From Trichoplax adhaerens (Eukaryota; Placozoa; Uniplacotomia; Trichoplacea; Trichoplacidae): 64,000 nucleotides of DNA. A program made the translations under genes and the position numbers. The stretch spans positions 1,028,510 through 1,092,509 of the forward strand of contig NW_002060953.1 of assembly GCF_000150275.1 (NCBI RefSeq), written 5' to 3'. Position 1 is the first letter of the stretch. Each line of letters starts with the position of its first letter. The notes beneath the pieces were generated by a model. It did not search any database, was not told the DNA's origin, and was given only the letters and a program-made list of their open reading frames with translations. Below, one piece after another: positions 1 through 14,132 of the stretch.

Positions 1-3000
1 ATTGGCCACTTCAATTTCTTACTCTGCTATTTTTGCTGTACGAAAATACAATATATTAGCTATTTGCATTACTTGGCCATAACTTTTTCGATACGATCTG
101 ATAGTTTCATGTCGACACATGATACAGTTGTCTTATTGTATCTTTGCGTAGGATTTATTGCTTATTTTACCATGATTTTGGTGATATCTACTGAATAGAG
201 GTATTGAAACAACCTCATTACATCTATAAGATGTATGATTATTCGCTATGATCGAATAGGATGATAATTTGCCCGAGTACAATTTCTATTTAAGAGGTAA
301 ATGGTATATTTTACTCGAAAAAGTTACATACAACTAATAAATCAATCGATTATTACCCAAACTATTAGTGTACGTCTGTGAATCGATGATGATGCAGTCA
401 TGGTCAAATCAATGACTTTATTTTAACTATTTCGCAGAATAGATTGGAGTGGGATATGACTTTACGTCTGTATAGAGATTAAACATATAGTTCAAAGCTA
501 AGTATTTACTGTAATGAAGTGAGGAAAGTTTTGGCAAACCGATTTCTGGTGCTGAAATCTGCTTCCATCGAAGTAGCAGGTACATAAAAATGCGCCTATA
601 CTGTATTATTTCGGTAGATTACTGCCAGTTATCAATGCTTAACGTAGCCAGATAGAAAGTTCTTGCTAATCCACACTAATTTCAATATCGTCTTGTAATA
701 ATTTCAGCTAATTAAGGTAGTTATGTGTTAGGAATACAGTGATAGTATACAGTGTAAAACTTTATGTTTAATAAAGTAAGTCTTGATAAATATTAAGAAC
801 TCATACATTATACGTCCTTATGATTGAGTAGTTGAGAAAAATAAATAATTAAATAAGGCTTTCGAAAATATCGGCTACTGGTTGTAACAGAATAAAATTT
901 CAGGCGATGAATAATATTACGGTACTTTCGTCTAATCTAGACGGTGTACGATGGAAAGAAACACCGAAAAAAATGCATTTAAGCAAGCAGGAACAAAATT
1001 TCTAGACATATACATTTATTCATCTTCGCATACAGATGACATTAAGCGTAAGGTATATAAAAGTTCAAAAAAATAATTAAATGTTATTTGCGCTACATTA
1101 ATTTCTTAGTAGCAGAGTGTGCTATTATTCCAATTACATTTTCCTCATCCACATGGCGATTAAAAGTAGACATTGCCTATTATTCAATTGTTGTCTTAGT
1201 CCGATGGTCATTAATGTCTTGTTTCTAAGATTTAAAATTGACAGTAAGCTACGCTAAATACAGTAAGAAATAATAATCATAATGTCATCACAGTCTGATA
1301 AATAATGAGGATATAGACAGGAATAGCTTAATGACAATCTTATTAATCGTACATGATATAGAAGAATTTTTCTAATTATTATTTTTTAGTCCAATGATAA
1401 AAGCTATAACAGAAATGAGTTATATGCAGAAGCCAATGAAAGATTATTAACATTCATTAAGTGAAAGAGAAAAGCCGTTAGGCAAATAAATGGTTATTCT
1501 AGAGAGAAATAGTCAACAATTCATAATCTATTGCGATACCAGTCTGTGAATTGCTACAATATTTATTAAATGGTACTGTCTTTCCATTTTGTTGTCGTAG
1601 GCAAAAGAGGATAAATTAATACTTTTAATAATGCAAGAAGTCGAAGTAGATTTAAAAATAGTCAAAAATTTTCATAACAATAAGAATTTCTCGACATAAA
1701 AATCTAGTTGCTGTCTTTATTATTCCTCTAATTGGAGATTAAAATCCCATTCCATGAAATGAGATGTTGACTTGGTATCATAATTTTTTCTATGGGAATT
1801 TGGAATCATACCACATGAAATCCATTCTTAGCATCAATCTTCTTTATAGAAACGCAATGATAGAACATGAAATCAGATAAATATCTTTGCGGTATCTTTA
1901 TCTTTGGTTTCATTAGACATTCCAAAAGAGATTCCCATTGCAATACATAAAATCTAGACAGTGTCCCATCAACGCGTCTACATAGTGTATATTGGAAGAA
2001 TATTACATGAAATTATATTCGAGATCTAGCTGCAACACATGAAATGTGGCCAATATCTTTGTCAATTTGACTAAGAGATGACAAGAATATCACATAAAAT
2101 TGTACTAGGATTTCAACTGTAGCATAAGAAATCTTAGCCTGCATCTCATCAATCTGACTAATGGATATTACAAATATTTAGTATGTAATCATAACTAAGC
2201 ATTCCTATCAAATTATCAATCATTCCATCGGTAAACTACTGCAACATTACTTAAAACCCAGTTTGGCATCAACTGTTATGCTAAAGGCTTTGATATGATC
2301 AATTTGATCCCATTTCAGGTCTAAAATGCAATCATTCTTGTAATTACGTAGTAAACTTTTCTGTACTCTAGAAATGGTTTGGAGAGATCGTAGAACCGTT
2401 GCAGACTTCTAGACTGATTCAATTTCATGATTATTCCATTTACTACGATTACATACATATATGATATCAAGATGGTATAGAATACATTATATACCATAGA
2501 TTAGGATTGAGGTCAATTTTCTAATACATACCACGGTAGGGCATATAATTAGAAATTAAAATGTTACAATAAACAACCGAGTAAAGAAAATGATGGATGA
2601 AAATAAATCAATTTAATAATTTTAATGTACTTTATACATGAAACAGGTAAAAGTAATGCAAGCTAAAACATAAAATCTCTACGAAAAAGTTAAATAAGCA
2701 GATTCTGGTCACCTAATAGACTAACAAATGAAAAGCTTAAATTACAAATCTGATCATGATATTATCAGAAACCATTGACGAACAGAGAAAATACAATCAA
2801 TTCAAGTATAGAATTACATTATTAAGTAAAATTATCAAGGTATTTTGACTATTTTAATAGCCCAAAATAAAAAGATTGTAAATATTTCGCAGCTACTTGG
2901 CTATTGCAGCTTAGTAGTTGCTGCTGTGGAAATAACTTTCTCCTATTTGTTGGAAAAAGCTAAAACATATCACCTACATGTGATGAATTCGTTTCTCAAA

Positions 3001-3144
3001 TCATATTAACTTATTTCTTGGCTGTTTAATTGAACAGTAAATTTTAGTTCTAATTGCATCTTTTCGATTATAAAGGCAAAAAAAAACAGAAAGGTTGAGA
3101 AGATATTATTAAAGATATGTAAACAATTTCTAGATATTTGCCCA
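1..3144. other. Gene-free spacer downstream of the PTB/Q-rich gene
   Basis: No credible exon was found on either strand. The sequence is about two-thirds A+T with frequent stops in all frames. Between roughly 1735 and 2345 a degenerate tandem pattern recurs about every 75-90 bp, built around variants of ACATGAAAT and CATAAAAT followed by ATCAA or ATTTG blocks; the copies are too diverged to define a monomer by eye. No RNA gene was recognised. Confidence 0.5.
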
Positions 3145-6100
3145 TTAAAAGGACTGCTGGCCATTTAATTGCAATTGCTGAAGTAAAAGTAAATTTTGCA
3201 TGTTATTGGGATTGAATTGATCTAGTGGATTTTGATTTAATGCCTGCTGCTGAAGTAATAACGGTAAAAGTTGTTCTTGTGTTCCAATTGCAGGATTTGC
3301 TAATACGTTTAGTAATGGATTGAACTGATTAGTTTGGCCATTAGCTGGTGTATTTTGCCCTTGATTTTCGGTCTTGCTGTCTGTGGATTGATTTTCTTGA
3401 TTATCATTGCCCTGCTTCTTTTGAACTTGATTTTGCAACGTATTAATCTTCTGCTGTTGTAATAAGAGCGTTTGTAGTAATTCAGTTTGTTGCTGTTTGT
3501 GTTTTTCTGTAGCTATTGCTTGTTGTATAGACTGTTCTTGCTGTTCACGTTGTTGTAGTATTAATTCTTGCAATTCTTGTTGTTGTTTTAAGGCAGCTGC
3601 TGTTTGTAGTGCAATCTCTCCTTGTTGTTGATGATGTGCAATGGCATCTTGCTGAATTAGAACTTGATCGCGTAATTGCTGAATGATAGCTGATTGCTGT
3701 ATAGCCACTTGTTCAACTTGTTGCTGCTGGGAAATTGCAGCTTCTTGTAAGATAGATTGATAGTCACTTTGTTCTTGTTGTCGCTGCAACAAGGATTGAT
3801 ACCATAGCTGCAATTGCGCCTCTTGAAAATCAACTTGTTGCTGTGCTGCTAGCAAAGTGTATTCATTGATACTTTGATCCTGAGTAGGAGGATTGAACGT
3901 ATCTACTATTGAAGGCGATGCTGATGAGGAAAATTTATTCGCACTGAGTCGATCTATTTCATCTCGCCCCGTTAGTAATCGATTGGATTCTTCCGATGTT
4001 ATACTAAATCGATCATCATTATCCAAATTTTTATTTTTAGAACGACGAGTTTTCCTGGATTTTTTGCTACTCTTGGGGGTTGACGATTGATCTTAAAAAG
4101 ATTAGGATGAATATTTACCCATAATTATGCTATAGCAATAGTTTTGTTAGCAATACCAATCTATTAATCAATTACATATATTTTATCATATTTCGCTGTG
4201 ATCTAAAAAGATTTGCTTGCTAATCTGCTCCACATACCATTTAAAATTTAGCCCTCAATAAATAATTATCATTTTATCAATTTATACTGAGATCACTACG
4301 GTATTAGAATTTTATTTTGCTGAAATGTAAATAGTAATGATGTAAGAGCAAGGGTAGGATTACAGATATTGCTATTCGTAGAAGATACTAAATTAAGTCT
4401 TTGACTAACGGAGGATATCGATTCAACGTAGATTTATGATCACCCTTTCCATCTATCTCCTCATATTAATTAGAAATTATTAGCCTAACTTGAGATCACT
4501 ACCTCGTATAAACTAAGAAGAAATGATACTAATATCATTTGTTAAGGATCTAAATCTGAAATATATTGCAAGTAAAAAGTGTTGATTCACTTTTACACTT
4601 TATTCATGTAACAAATTCTCTCAATTTATTTAAGAACTACCAATCTATCCTGAGATCGCTACATAATTTATTAAGAACAGTAACATAAAGGTATTACAGG
4701 TGCTGGTACTAGTATTTATTACGGTATTAATCTCAGATCTCAAGTGACTACGATATAGCGATTTGCTTGCAGTTAAAAAATTTTGCTTATTTTTAAATAT
4801 TATTAGTAAATTGCCGATTAATTATCTGAGAACATTTCCCCTTGCAAGGTAAAGGTAAAATAGTAACGGTAGATGAATGATACTGACATTATTTTACAAA
4901 TCATATTAATCTGAGGTATAAACTGCTATAATTGACGAGATAGATCCAAGCTTTGGGAGCTAGCTATCTTTGCATGAACTTTCTATTTTTAAATTAATAA
5001 CGAAACTGTGATCCATACCTGATTTTGCTTTATTATTTAATACATCTTTGGAAGGAGTTTCCTTTTCACTTTCTGAATCACTCTCACTGCTAGACGATTC
5101 CTGGTCTTTTCCATTTACAGAAGTGGTTGGCTCTGAATCTTCACCTCCTTCAGAATCACTTTGGTTACTTGCAACTTTGTTCTTGCCTTTTTTACTCTTT
5201 TGCTTCTTGCCTTTTTTCGTGCTTGACTGCTTAATCTCATTTGGGCTAGACTTTATTTCTTTAACTGCCTCAATTAGATCTTTTAATAACGTAGATGTTG
5301 CTGTATCATCTTTAGTTTGATTAGTAGTAGTAAGATTCTGAACAACTGGAGGTAATGGTTGTAGTTGCTGTTGCACTTGTGGCTGCTGTAGTTGCTGTTG
5401 CACTTGTGGCTGCTGTAGTTGTTGCACTTGTGGCTGCTGTAGTTGCTGTTGCAGTTGCGCTTGCTGTAGTTGCTGTTGCAGTTGCGTTTGCTGTAGCAAC
5501 TGAGCATTTTGTATTGCTCCAATTTCAGTTGATGATGGAGATGCAGTTAGTACTCGGCCTGAAAATGAATGATCTAAAACCGACGTGGGAGTGCTATTAT
5601 TACTAGAGTAAGGTAAATTAGGGGAAACGGAATGATTTGCAGTTGTCCTATCTTGTAATGGATGCGCCCTCACTCCGTTTGTAATAGCTTGTGCACGGGT
5701 TGTATGAGCTGGCTCTGATGGAGGTAGAATCTACAGTATGTAGAGAAATTCAAGATTTAGGTTATAAGCAATATCCGCTAATTCTACTACTGTGCGTTGA
5801 CTTGATAAAACAACAGTGAAACAATACCCTATTTGATTTTTGTAAATGGTTGGTTGGTGTCTTCGCTCTAGCTACATTAACTTTATCAGATATCATTTCG
5901 GCCTAAAATATACGAAATAATTCAATGTTATAAAGTATTCGATTCCATGAATAAATGTGAAAATTACTTAAGAAATCATGTGCCTGTATTTAAGGATAGG
6001 ATAGAAGATTGCTTTAAAATTTTCATGATTATTTTCAAATGCGAAATGTAGATACAAGTAGAGAATAGCGTATCAATTTAGCAAGTTTTAATTGTTAGTT

Positions 6101-9100
6101 CCATTTATGACCTTATTTCTACTATATTGTATATAATATATATGTAATAAGTAACTAATATAAGCAGACAATTTGAAAATTGTATACTGTTGAGTTGGTA
6201 TTGCAGTTACAGGAAGATGATGATAGAGTAATTTAGCAAGTTTTAATTCAACTCATGACCTTATTGCTATCACTCAGAATAGCTATGTAAAACTTTAGCC
6301 TAAAGAACTACTAACAGATCTATCAAGCTATGAGAATAATAGGGTACTGGTACGAGTAATGCAGATTTTAGTTAGGAAAATCAGTAAATTTTAACCATCC
6401 GTCCGACCCATTTTGGGCCTAATCGCTATTTCATGGGTAGATCTTTTAGAGATTATACCTTTTAATTACTGTATAATATTATTGCTAATGGTTAGATTAA
6501 CATGAAATTTCTAAACAACGATGAGATTCAATACAGGAACGGATTTACAATTTTAGTACTCACCGGTGTTGTACTACATTGAAACATATAGATTAAACGC
6601 TGCCTATTATTATTCGGGACAAGCATAATTAATAGCAGCAAGCTATTAAAGATTTTACTGCCAGTGATATGATGGCAGGCTTCTAGACGTTCAAATTGGA
6701 GTAAATCTTGTCTCTCCTAAATGGCGGAAAAAAGAATTGAAATTAAAATCATATCAAATCGTTGCTTGTAAATATTATCAATCAAGAATGGATTCATCTT
6801 GGTTAATTTAATTTTGCAATGGTAATGTCAAACCTTGGTTGCAGCATCGTACAGAATAATATCATAGGGACATATTCTCAATTCTGTAGGTTGTATATTG
6901 AGCAAATTTCTTGCTTTTCTTTCCTAAATCGAATAAGCAAGATGAATAGATGAGCAATAATTTAAGAATGTGTGCTACTAATTTACTCAATTTACTAATT
7001 TAATGATTATTCAGTTTTCTTAATTGTAAAATAGAAGTAAGATCGCCATTTCAACAATAGAAACGGTTGTTATTTTATCAATAAACGAATTTATTTGATG
7101 GAGTTGATACTTAATTCTATGCATTTTACCTGTAGATGTTGTAGAATGTATTTTGCGGTCATAGTTTCCATTTCTTCTTCGTAAACTAATGTGCTCATCA
7201 GATACTGCGGACAACAATAGCGACCATCGATTATAATTGTTAATAGAATATACGCTTAAAGTCATTCCAATTTACTTCAGCATAAGGTAATCTGAGCTTT
7301 TTCGCATAATTTATATGGCAAACTACGATAGAAACCTTATAAGAACTCTTTAGCTGTCAATAGACTGTCGTTATAGAATAAAATGAAAGTTATCTCCAGA
7401 CGAACTACTGCTTTGGTTCTCATATCGTACATTTTATGGAATAAAAATAGTAAAAGAATCTATCCGCTTACCTCAACTAAGAATGATTCTCCTCTACGTA
7501 ATGCTAAAGTCGCTGATCGATGATTGCCTTGAATATTGAAGGAGTATAAGAGAAAATAGCAACACATGAATATATGCAACGGGAAGACAGAAAATTCGAA
7601 TATGTTGTAATGGAGACGACCATAATATACATGGACAGAAAATAGCACAAATGTACAAGCGTTCGATGAAACTGGAAAAACTTGATAATCCATTTAGACT
7701 GTAACTAAAACGCACTATTGATAGAATTACTAATAGCAAATAAAATTACTCTCAGCTACTGTATTAGTTCTTGTAAAATTCTAAATTGAAATGATAACTC
7801 AATGTCTTTCTGACTTACCCGCATCTCGGCTGTCTCTACTGGAGGGGAGGCCCTAATTATAGTAGAAAGAAATCGGCACTTAATTCGGGAAATGGATGTA
7901 ATCGCTAGATGTCTTAATTTTGCCCCATAGAATAGGTAAATAGTACTTTATGCCAGAGCTATTCTCAAAGCTAAAGGCTAGATATATTGATTATGAACGT
8001 TAAACTTTGAAAGTCAGTTTGAGTTATCATTGCCCGTCTACTTCTAGAATGGGTCAATAATACTTTATGCTAGAGCTTTTCTCAAAGTTAAAGGCTAGAT
8101 GCAATGGCCATGCACGATTTATATCGTACTCTGCTTAAAGTCAATCAGAGTTCACAATTGCTCTTAGTCTATATACTTCTAGCTTAATTGCAGTATCCTT
8201 TATGTCTATCCTTTGATTCAATACTGAATAAAAACTGGACATAAAGAATCCATCAAATCTTATACTGTCAATATGCTTAATCAATGTTAAACATAAATTA
8301 AACATAGAAAGAATTTATCCATTTTTATGTCATCAATGCGTTTAATTAGTATAGAATAAAAACTAGACGTTCGCCTAAAAGATCCATTCATTTTTTACTA
8401 TCAATATACTATCAAATTAATTGACGTTATTCATCTAGTGCATTTATTAGTAATGATTTTGAACTGGAATAAAAATATCATAGTAAAAATTATTTTCTTC
8501 TATTTCTACGATAATATTTGGACGTCAAGATGGAATTAATCTTTCGCTAGGATGAAAAATGCGAGAGAAGAATTTTGTTCCGTTTGAACATCAAATCTTT
8601 GCACGGATAGATGGAATTCATCTTTGGCTACAGTAAGATGAGAAACATGCAGAATGTAGGATTTTCTCTCAATTTCCATATCAAATCTACGGTATAAATG
8701 ATAGAATTAATGCTTCACTATGACGGATAAACGCGAAAAATATAATTTTGCTCATCTCCTATATCAAATTAAGGGGTAATAGGGACGATATTAATCTATC
8801 ACTAGGTACAAAAAAAACGTGAAAATTGTGTGATTTTGTTCAGTTTCTACGTCGAATCCATTGCATGTAAGCATAGAATTAATCTTCGACTACGATGGAA
8901 AGATGACAAGTGAATGGTTTCGTCTAACTTTTACAGTAAGTCTACCGTTTCTTAACAGGGATTTAGCGCTGCAAAATGACAAACTTAAAAAAAATAATTC
9001 GATTTTGTTCAGTTTGAACGTCCGATCTAGCGTTATTAGCATGAAATTAATATCTGGTCGTGATAAAATTATGAAATAAAAGAATTTCTTTTCAGTTTCT

Positions 9101-10256
9101 ACGTTAAATCAAATGAATTAGCCATTGACTATGATGAAAATACGAAAAGTGAATTATTCTGTTCAGCTTCTGTATCCAATCCACAGTTTAAAATAAGAAA
9201 TTTACCAATGAATACGATGAAAGCACTAAAATTAAATCGTTCTGCTCTGTATGTATCAAAATCTTTGGATATAAAGATACACGAAAATAAATCATTTGGC
9301 ATCGTTTCACTACGTTTTTCATGCCTGATCTAGTTAATTCTACCGTTTGTGGCTACAAATAAGTCTTCAACTAGGATGAAAATTTCAAATAGATGATCAT
9401 TTTCTTCAGTTTGGTCTGAAACTTATGCCTATCCTCTTTGACTAGGATGAATATAGCCCATCATTGAATCCTTTGTTGGGTCTATATATCCAAAGCTATA
9501 ACGTTAAGGGAATTTATCTTTGACTTAGATGGTATAAAATACAAAATAATAATTTGTTCATTTCTTCCTATTCAATAGGTACTACAAAGAAATGGATTTT
9601 CATGTTGTCAAATTGATCATTTGATGTTGTCCATAACATGATCTACCCGACCGATATCATATCGATCGCGACCCCATTTAACAGCGTTAACCACAACATG
9701 GATCGTTGTGACGATGGAACAAAAATCAATATTAATTCAATTATCTTCTACACGTTTACGAGCATAACTGAGCGGTCTACGCTAAATAGACGAAGACGGA
9801 TGAATAATAATTCATAAAAAAGAATACTTTACAAACTGAAGAGAATTCTTTTCAAGCAAAATTGAACATACATCTAAGCTCCGATTTCGTTGGCGTGTTT
9901 CCCATGGATCAGCAAATGAGGCTCGTACATGTTCAGATTTGTTGCTTTGAGGGGATTGATTATTTCGTGATCTAAAATAGCAATGGAATAAACATTTCAA
10001 CTCACATCAATCCTCTCCTATCTACCGATCATCAACATAGTATCTGTCATGTCTATTTTAAATAGGAATAACAAGCGGATATTGATCAATTTCTCAATCA
10101 TTGTTTTCAATATGAGGGCTACTTTTATCTTATTTGATTCCTAAATTAATGGAACGATTGTAAAGGAAGGAAAGGATTCGCCAAAATAAATTACCTTGCC
10201 TTATTTACTTCCTTGGGATCCAATTTATGTTTGGGTTTGCTTTTTTCATTGCCCAT
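3145..10256 (-). CDS. PTB-domain adaptor with Src-like myristoylated N-terminus and Q-rich coiled-coil tail
   Basis: Ten exons with matching phases give 767 residues: 10195-10256, 9872-9971, 7819-7852, 7472-7527, 7130-7204, 6834-6923, 6564-6716, 5828-5902, 5019-5730, 3145-4091. The start MGNEKSKPKHK has Gly2, Ser6 and a lysine cluster, the N-myristoylation/SH4 pattern of Src-type proteins, so membrane attachment is inferred. Residues about 75-205 read as a phosphotyrosine-binding (PTB/PID) fold: FLVEYL opening strand, LRICPYDIILYD, LLQFERLEACHH, and a closing IYMFQC strand. The spacing looks most like the EPS8-type PTB, but this is uncertain. Residues about 255-305 hold repeated LQQPQVQQQ units, then a lysine-rich and a Ser/Glu-rich acidic stretch. 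The last exon is a long Q-rich coiled coil. No SH3 or SAM domain is seen, so it is not a full EPS8. Likely role: membrane-tethered adaptor. Exon structure is well supported; family name is not. Confidence 0.78.
5350..5500 (-). repeat. Coding minisatellite encoding LQQPQVQQ units
   Basis: Within the ninth exon of the PTB gene, near-identical 24-27 bp blocks (on the + strand GTTGCTGTTGCACTTGTGGC with small variants) repeat about five times and encode Gln/Leu/Pro/Val units. All copies keep the reading frame. Such an array should vary in copy number between individuals. The same DNA is open in other frames on both strands, which is a by-product of the repeat. Confidence 0.8.
7925..8110. repeat. 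Two-copy direct repeat, 119 bp apart, in an intron
   Basis: Blocks starting near 7929 and 8048 share the core ACTTTATGC, AGAGCT, TTCTCAAAG and TAAAGGCTAGAT with few mismatches. They lie in the intron between exons 2 and 3 of the PTB gene (7853-9871). No coding potential is seen. Confidence 0.6.
8450..9540. repeat. Degenerate tandem array, period about 95-100 bp
   Basis: About ten diverged copies recur with the blocks TAGAATTAATCTT, CGACTACGATGAAAA, GCGAAAA, and TTTTGTTCAGTTTCTACG. It fills most of the 2-kb intron 2 of the PTB gene. The copies are old, with many substitutions and indels. One copy supports a 72-codon open frame on the + strand that has no other sign of being a gene. Confidence 0.6.
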
Positions 10257-13200
10257 GTTGTTTTCCTAGATTTTGATTACTATGTCGATAAATAGAAGTA
10301 ATGTGATAAGATCGTTTTGATCTGGCAAGAACCAAGATAGGAAGATAGTTAATAATTGAAGAAATGACTGAAAGATATTGCTGTAAAGTAATGAAATAGA
10401 AGACAATATCGATCATGAGCAGTCAGGAATGGATTGCTGTACTCGTATGTCTGTTTTTTTGTATTATTTCTGTAATGTTTTTCATTATCCTATTTGTAAT
10501 GGTTGTAGTAATAAGTTTACTAGTCCTGTAGTCGGATGAATCGCTGGAGTTACTCTAATACAATAAATTCACTTTATTAACGATAAACTACGATCAGCAA
10601 GTTATCTAAACATCGTGTAACTTAGTCGAGTTCTACCAAGACTATAGAGAGGCAATTAAGAATAAAAAGAAATGGTGAACTAATCCTTTCAATATGGGTA
10701 TCTCTATATTAACCGAGACTAACCTGTAATATATTTGATTAATAACGATCCAGGTGATATCGTTTCTAGTTTAAAACTCTTACGTCCAGTTGAAATGGCG
10801 GGTGAAATAACGATGGTAAAGTGATAAAATTTGGCGAATTTCTTTAATTAAAGAGACAATAGCTAATGTTTAGATTAGGATCCGCCCTAGTGGAGCAAGA
10901 CAGAGATGGAGCGCGTTTGATTTTGTCTATTTTATATAAATGAACCTGAGTAAAATGATATTTTATGCCCGATTTACAATTGTCTTGATGTTCGTTGGCT
11001 GGATCAAAATAGAGGATGGAAAAGCCAAATAGATGGAAGAGTAATCAAGGATGATAATGATGATGAATATGTTTTCATGAAAGTTGCGTTAAAGGACAAG
11101 GACTCGGTTAATTTATTGAATAACCAGCAGACGACCCCAACTGCTTTATCATGAAATGATACTGTATCGTCAAATATTGGCATGGAGTTGGATTAGAGGC
11201 AAGTGTATCCTTCCAATCTGGATATGAATAGAATTCAATCTATTACTGCAATAACCAATTAAAAGAATGATGACGAAATCAAGGTACAGAATAGGAAGAA
11301 ATAATTTACTTTTGTCCTACATTGCTGATGTCATGTTGGCTTTGTAATGTTAATCTCCTATTTTGAATCACTTTTTCTTTCCTCTCGCAACTCTGACCTA
11401 TTGAGTTGATGACAGCATTGAACTGATCGATGGATTATCCTATCACATTGTGATTATATTTAATATCTTGGATACATTGGATAGGAGTTAACAATCACTA
11501 TGATTCATCATCAAAACAGTGCTGATGAATGGCATTAGTAACCATATTGCCTATTTGAATGGATTGATGATTATTGAGTCGAAATCGATCAATGAGAAAT
11601 GATATTCAAGTGATGAAGACGAGATGATTGAGATTCTATCTCGTCTATTATGATTGTCATAAAGATGCAGTATTGACTCTATTATAACGATATTCTAGTT
11701 CAAGATGGTATTGTTTATTTCCTTATGAATATCCAAATGATATCTAATTGCTTAATACATGAATCTAGCGGAAACAACATTAAAGCGTTGTTGTTGCAAG
11801 AACCGCCATGAGTTGAATTGAACATAGTTGCGCCAATATTGAATTTGAATCAATCCGTCATGGGTACAATTTCAATTCAAATGGAATTGTTTGAGTGATT
11901 ACAATAACATTTGTTGCTTATGGGAGTGTATTCCACATTATCCTAAACGTTGAGATCATGAGTAACTAATTTAGTGTCCGATGTAGGTTTGGTAGCCATC
12001 ATGCCTGTGCTGTATTTCGTAAGTTAGTACAATAGATTATCTTGGCCATGGATTAACCTTGATATGATAGTCATAGCATGCAATAACTAGTTATCATCAG
12101 ATCATCTATTCTGAAACTGACTAATCATGATGAATAGATCTGTCCTGAAGCTTATTTACTTCGATAACTGGATCGTTGTATATTCTCAAAGTGACAGGAT
12201 AGAATCGATGTTGACGTAGTTGGTATTCAATAAGTTGGCATTGAGTGTGTGCGTAGTTTTATTACGTTTGGTTTATCAAGCAGTTGGTGTTGAATGATGG
12301 AGTCATTCTGAATAAGGGAGACATGTTGTTAGCAAGCTAGTAATAGGATTTACTTTTTATTGAAGGGCTCAAGTTGCAAGCCTATGGAGGTTTTAGTGAT
12401 ATCGATTCATTTCTGATGGACGTTTAAATGGAAAGTCAAATGGTAACGATGACTGATCGAGTTAATCCATCATGATTGTAGGCAGCTGCATTGAGTCAAG
12501 GAATGATGATGGCGGAGTATTGATGCTAGCTATAATTAACGAGTATTAGTTTTATTACTAAAGACAATGCAATAAATTTGAACAGTTTGGCATCGTGCGA
12601 AACTATGCAGTAGTTCCATGATCATGGTAAGATGATGATGGATTCATTCGGTAGTGTAGTTATGCTGATTCTAGAGGATAGTATAACTCATGATTGCTTG
12701 AATATTTCCTTGCGAGATCTGTTCTGTTGACCATTGATGATGGTTGGTACTTGACGTCAAGAGTTGTTATTCTGAGTCACGCGAACGTCGAGAGGGGCTA
12801 GATACTCGTCTGTTATTATTGGCAATAGTGGAAATGCATTCAAGTTAATTATTGAAGCTCGTCATTGAACTTGATGTTGTGGCATTTTTTTAACCCACTT
12901 TCCTTCACTGTAGCATGGCTGTAGACGATTTCTCTTTCATCTAGCTCCATGCCAGTCGTTGCAATTGACCGTTAGTTTACAGCAGATTGTTAAGTTAGCT
13001 CGTGTTACTATGCAAAGGAAAAGACAGTAGCGCCACGAAAGATCAATTGGATCTGCACTCTACAGTCAAAAGTTGTGTGTAAGGAGAAGTGAAGGAGTTG
13101 ATTATACTCCCTGAAAGTAGTTATCACAGCATGATAACCTACTAGCCAGCGGAACATCTACCGGATATACACTTATACAGCACAGTAGAAAGTTATGCGA

Positions 13201-13690
13201 GCGAGTTGATCGCTCTACACGAAAGTAGTTACTAGATAAATATTACCATGAGCCTCTAGCCCGCACAACATGTACTAGATATACAGATGGTTGGGTCAAG
13301 GAGAAGCAAGAGGGTTGATAGCGCCACACGAGAGTAGTTTTTTTTACAGAGCAAAGCACCGTCCATGTTTTAATGAAGTCGATTTCGTTATGGTGCTAAT
13401 GGCAATAGGCGACCCATGTCAGTTTTATGTTGCTAAGTTACTATATATGCACCACAAGTTTTGACCGTAAGTAGAAAAGGACTACCATACAGTAGACCTG
13501 CAGGTGTAGTGGAGATAGGGATAAGTAATCTATTAGTTTAGGGTAGTAGTTCGCAAGTTAAGTTTGCGACTAGTTTTGAACATTGCAAATGGCTATGGCT
13601 ATGAGATTGAAACAGTCAAAGCTGTGTGCAAGAGAAGTGAGCTAGTCCATTATTGCACCTGTGTAACAAGATTGCTCTACACGACAGTAG
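10257..13690. other. Intergenic spacer, no gene seen
   Basis: Upstream of the PTB gene. The sequence is rich in TGATGATGG/TTGATGAT-like motifs and lacks long open frames on either strand. From about 12900 to 13650 degenerate blocks around GAGAAGTGA..GAGTTGAT and ACGAAAGTAGTT recur every 100-150 bp. Any promoter of the PTB gene must lie at the left edge, but no TATA box or initiator could be assigned. Confidence 0.45.
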
Positions 13691-14130
13691 TAACAATACT
13701 AACTCACTACGCTTCTCCATAACCATTGCATTCCTGGCGATAAAAGGCAGCATGCAATGAGATGATTTGCCAATCTATGCGTAGCACAACCTTGCAGCCA
13801 GGCAGGGCAGGCTACCAAAGAGAGTTGGATACTTTTCCGCCATGCTACAGTCGATCGGATTTGGGTGGAAGCTTGGATGCACAAGGAAGGTCGGAAGGCT
13901 CGGAACTACGAGCTTCAGGATCCTGTACCATGGACTACAGTACAGACAGACATGGGGCTACTTTGGTCAATAAAATGGTGTGCAACACTTGACGATGGCA
14001 GTACTTTAGTTTGCCGACAGTCGATTCTAAATAGACTGATTGTTTCTAAATTAAGTAATATTGCATTCACTGTTACTAAGCTCTGCTTACGAGCAGTCAA
14101 TGGACATCATGAACGTTCTTCAAATGAATA
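13690..14130. other. Higher-GC segment with short overlapping open frames, coding status unresolved
   Basis: This stretch is less AT-rich than its surroundings and carries open frames of 60-90 codons on both strands (for example 13865-14137 +). None shows a recognisable domain, and no flanking exons connect to them. It could be a remnant of an inserted element, since an inverted repeat begins at 14133. I do not call a gene here. Confidence 0.25.
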
Positions 14131-14132
14131 CG

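Noticed and set aside
5283..5606. Open frames rich in Asn/Tyr/Cys (minus) and Ala/Val (plus)
   Set aside because: They are alternative readings of the poly-Q coding minisatellite; the spliced PTB-gene frame explains the region.
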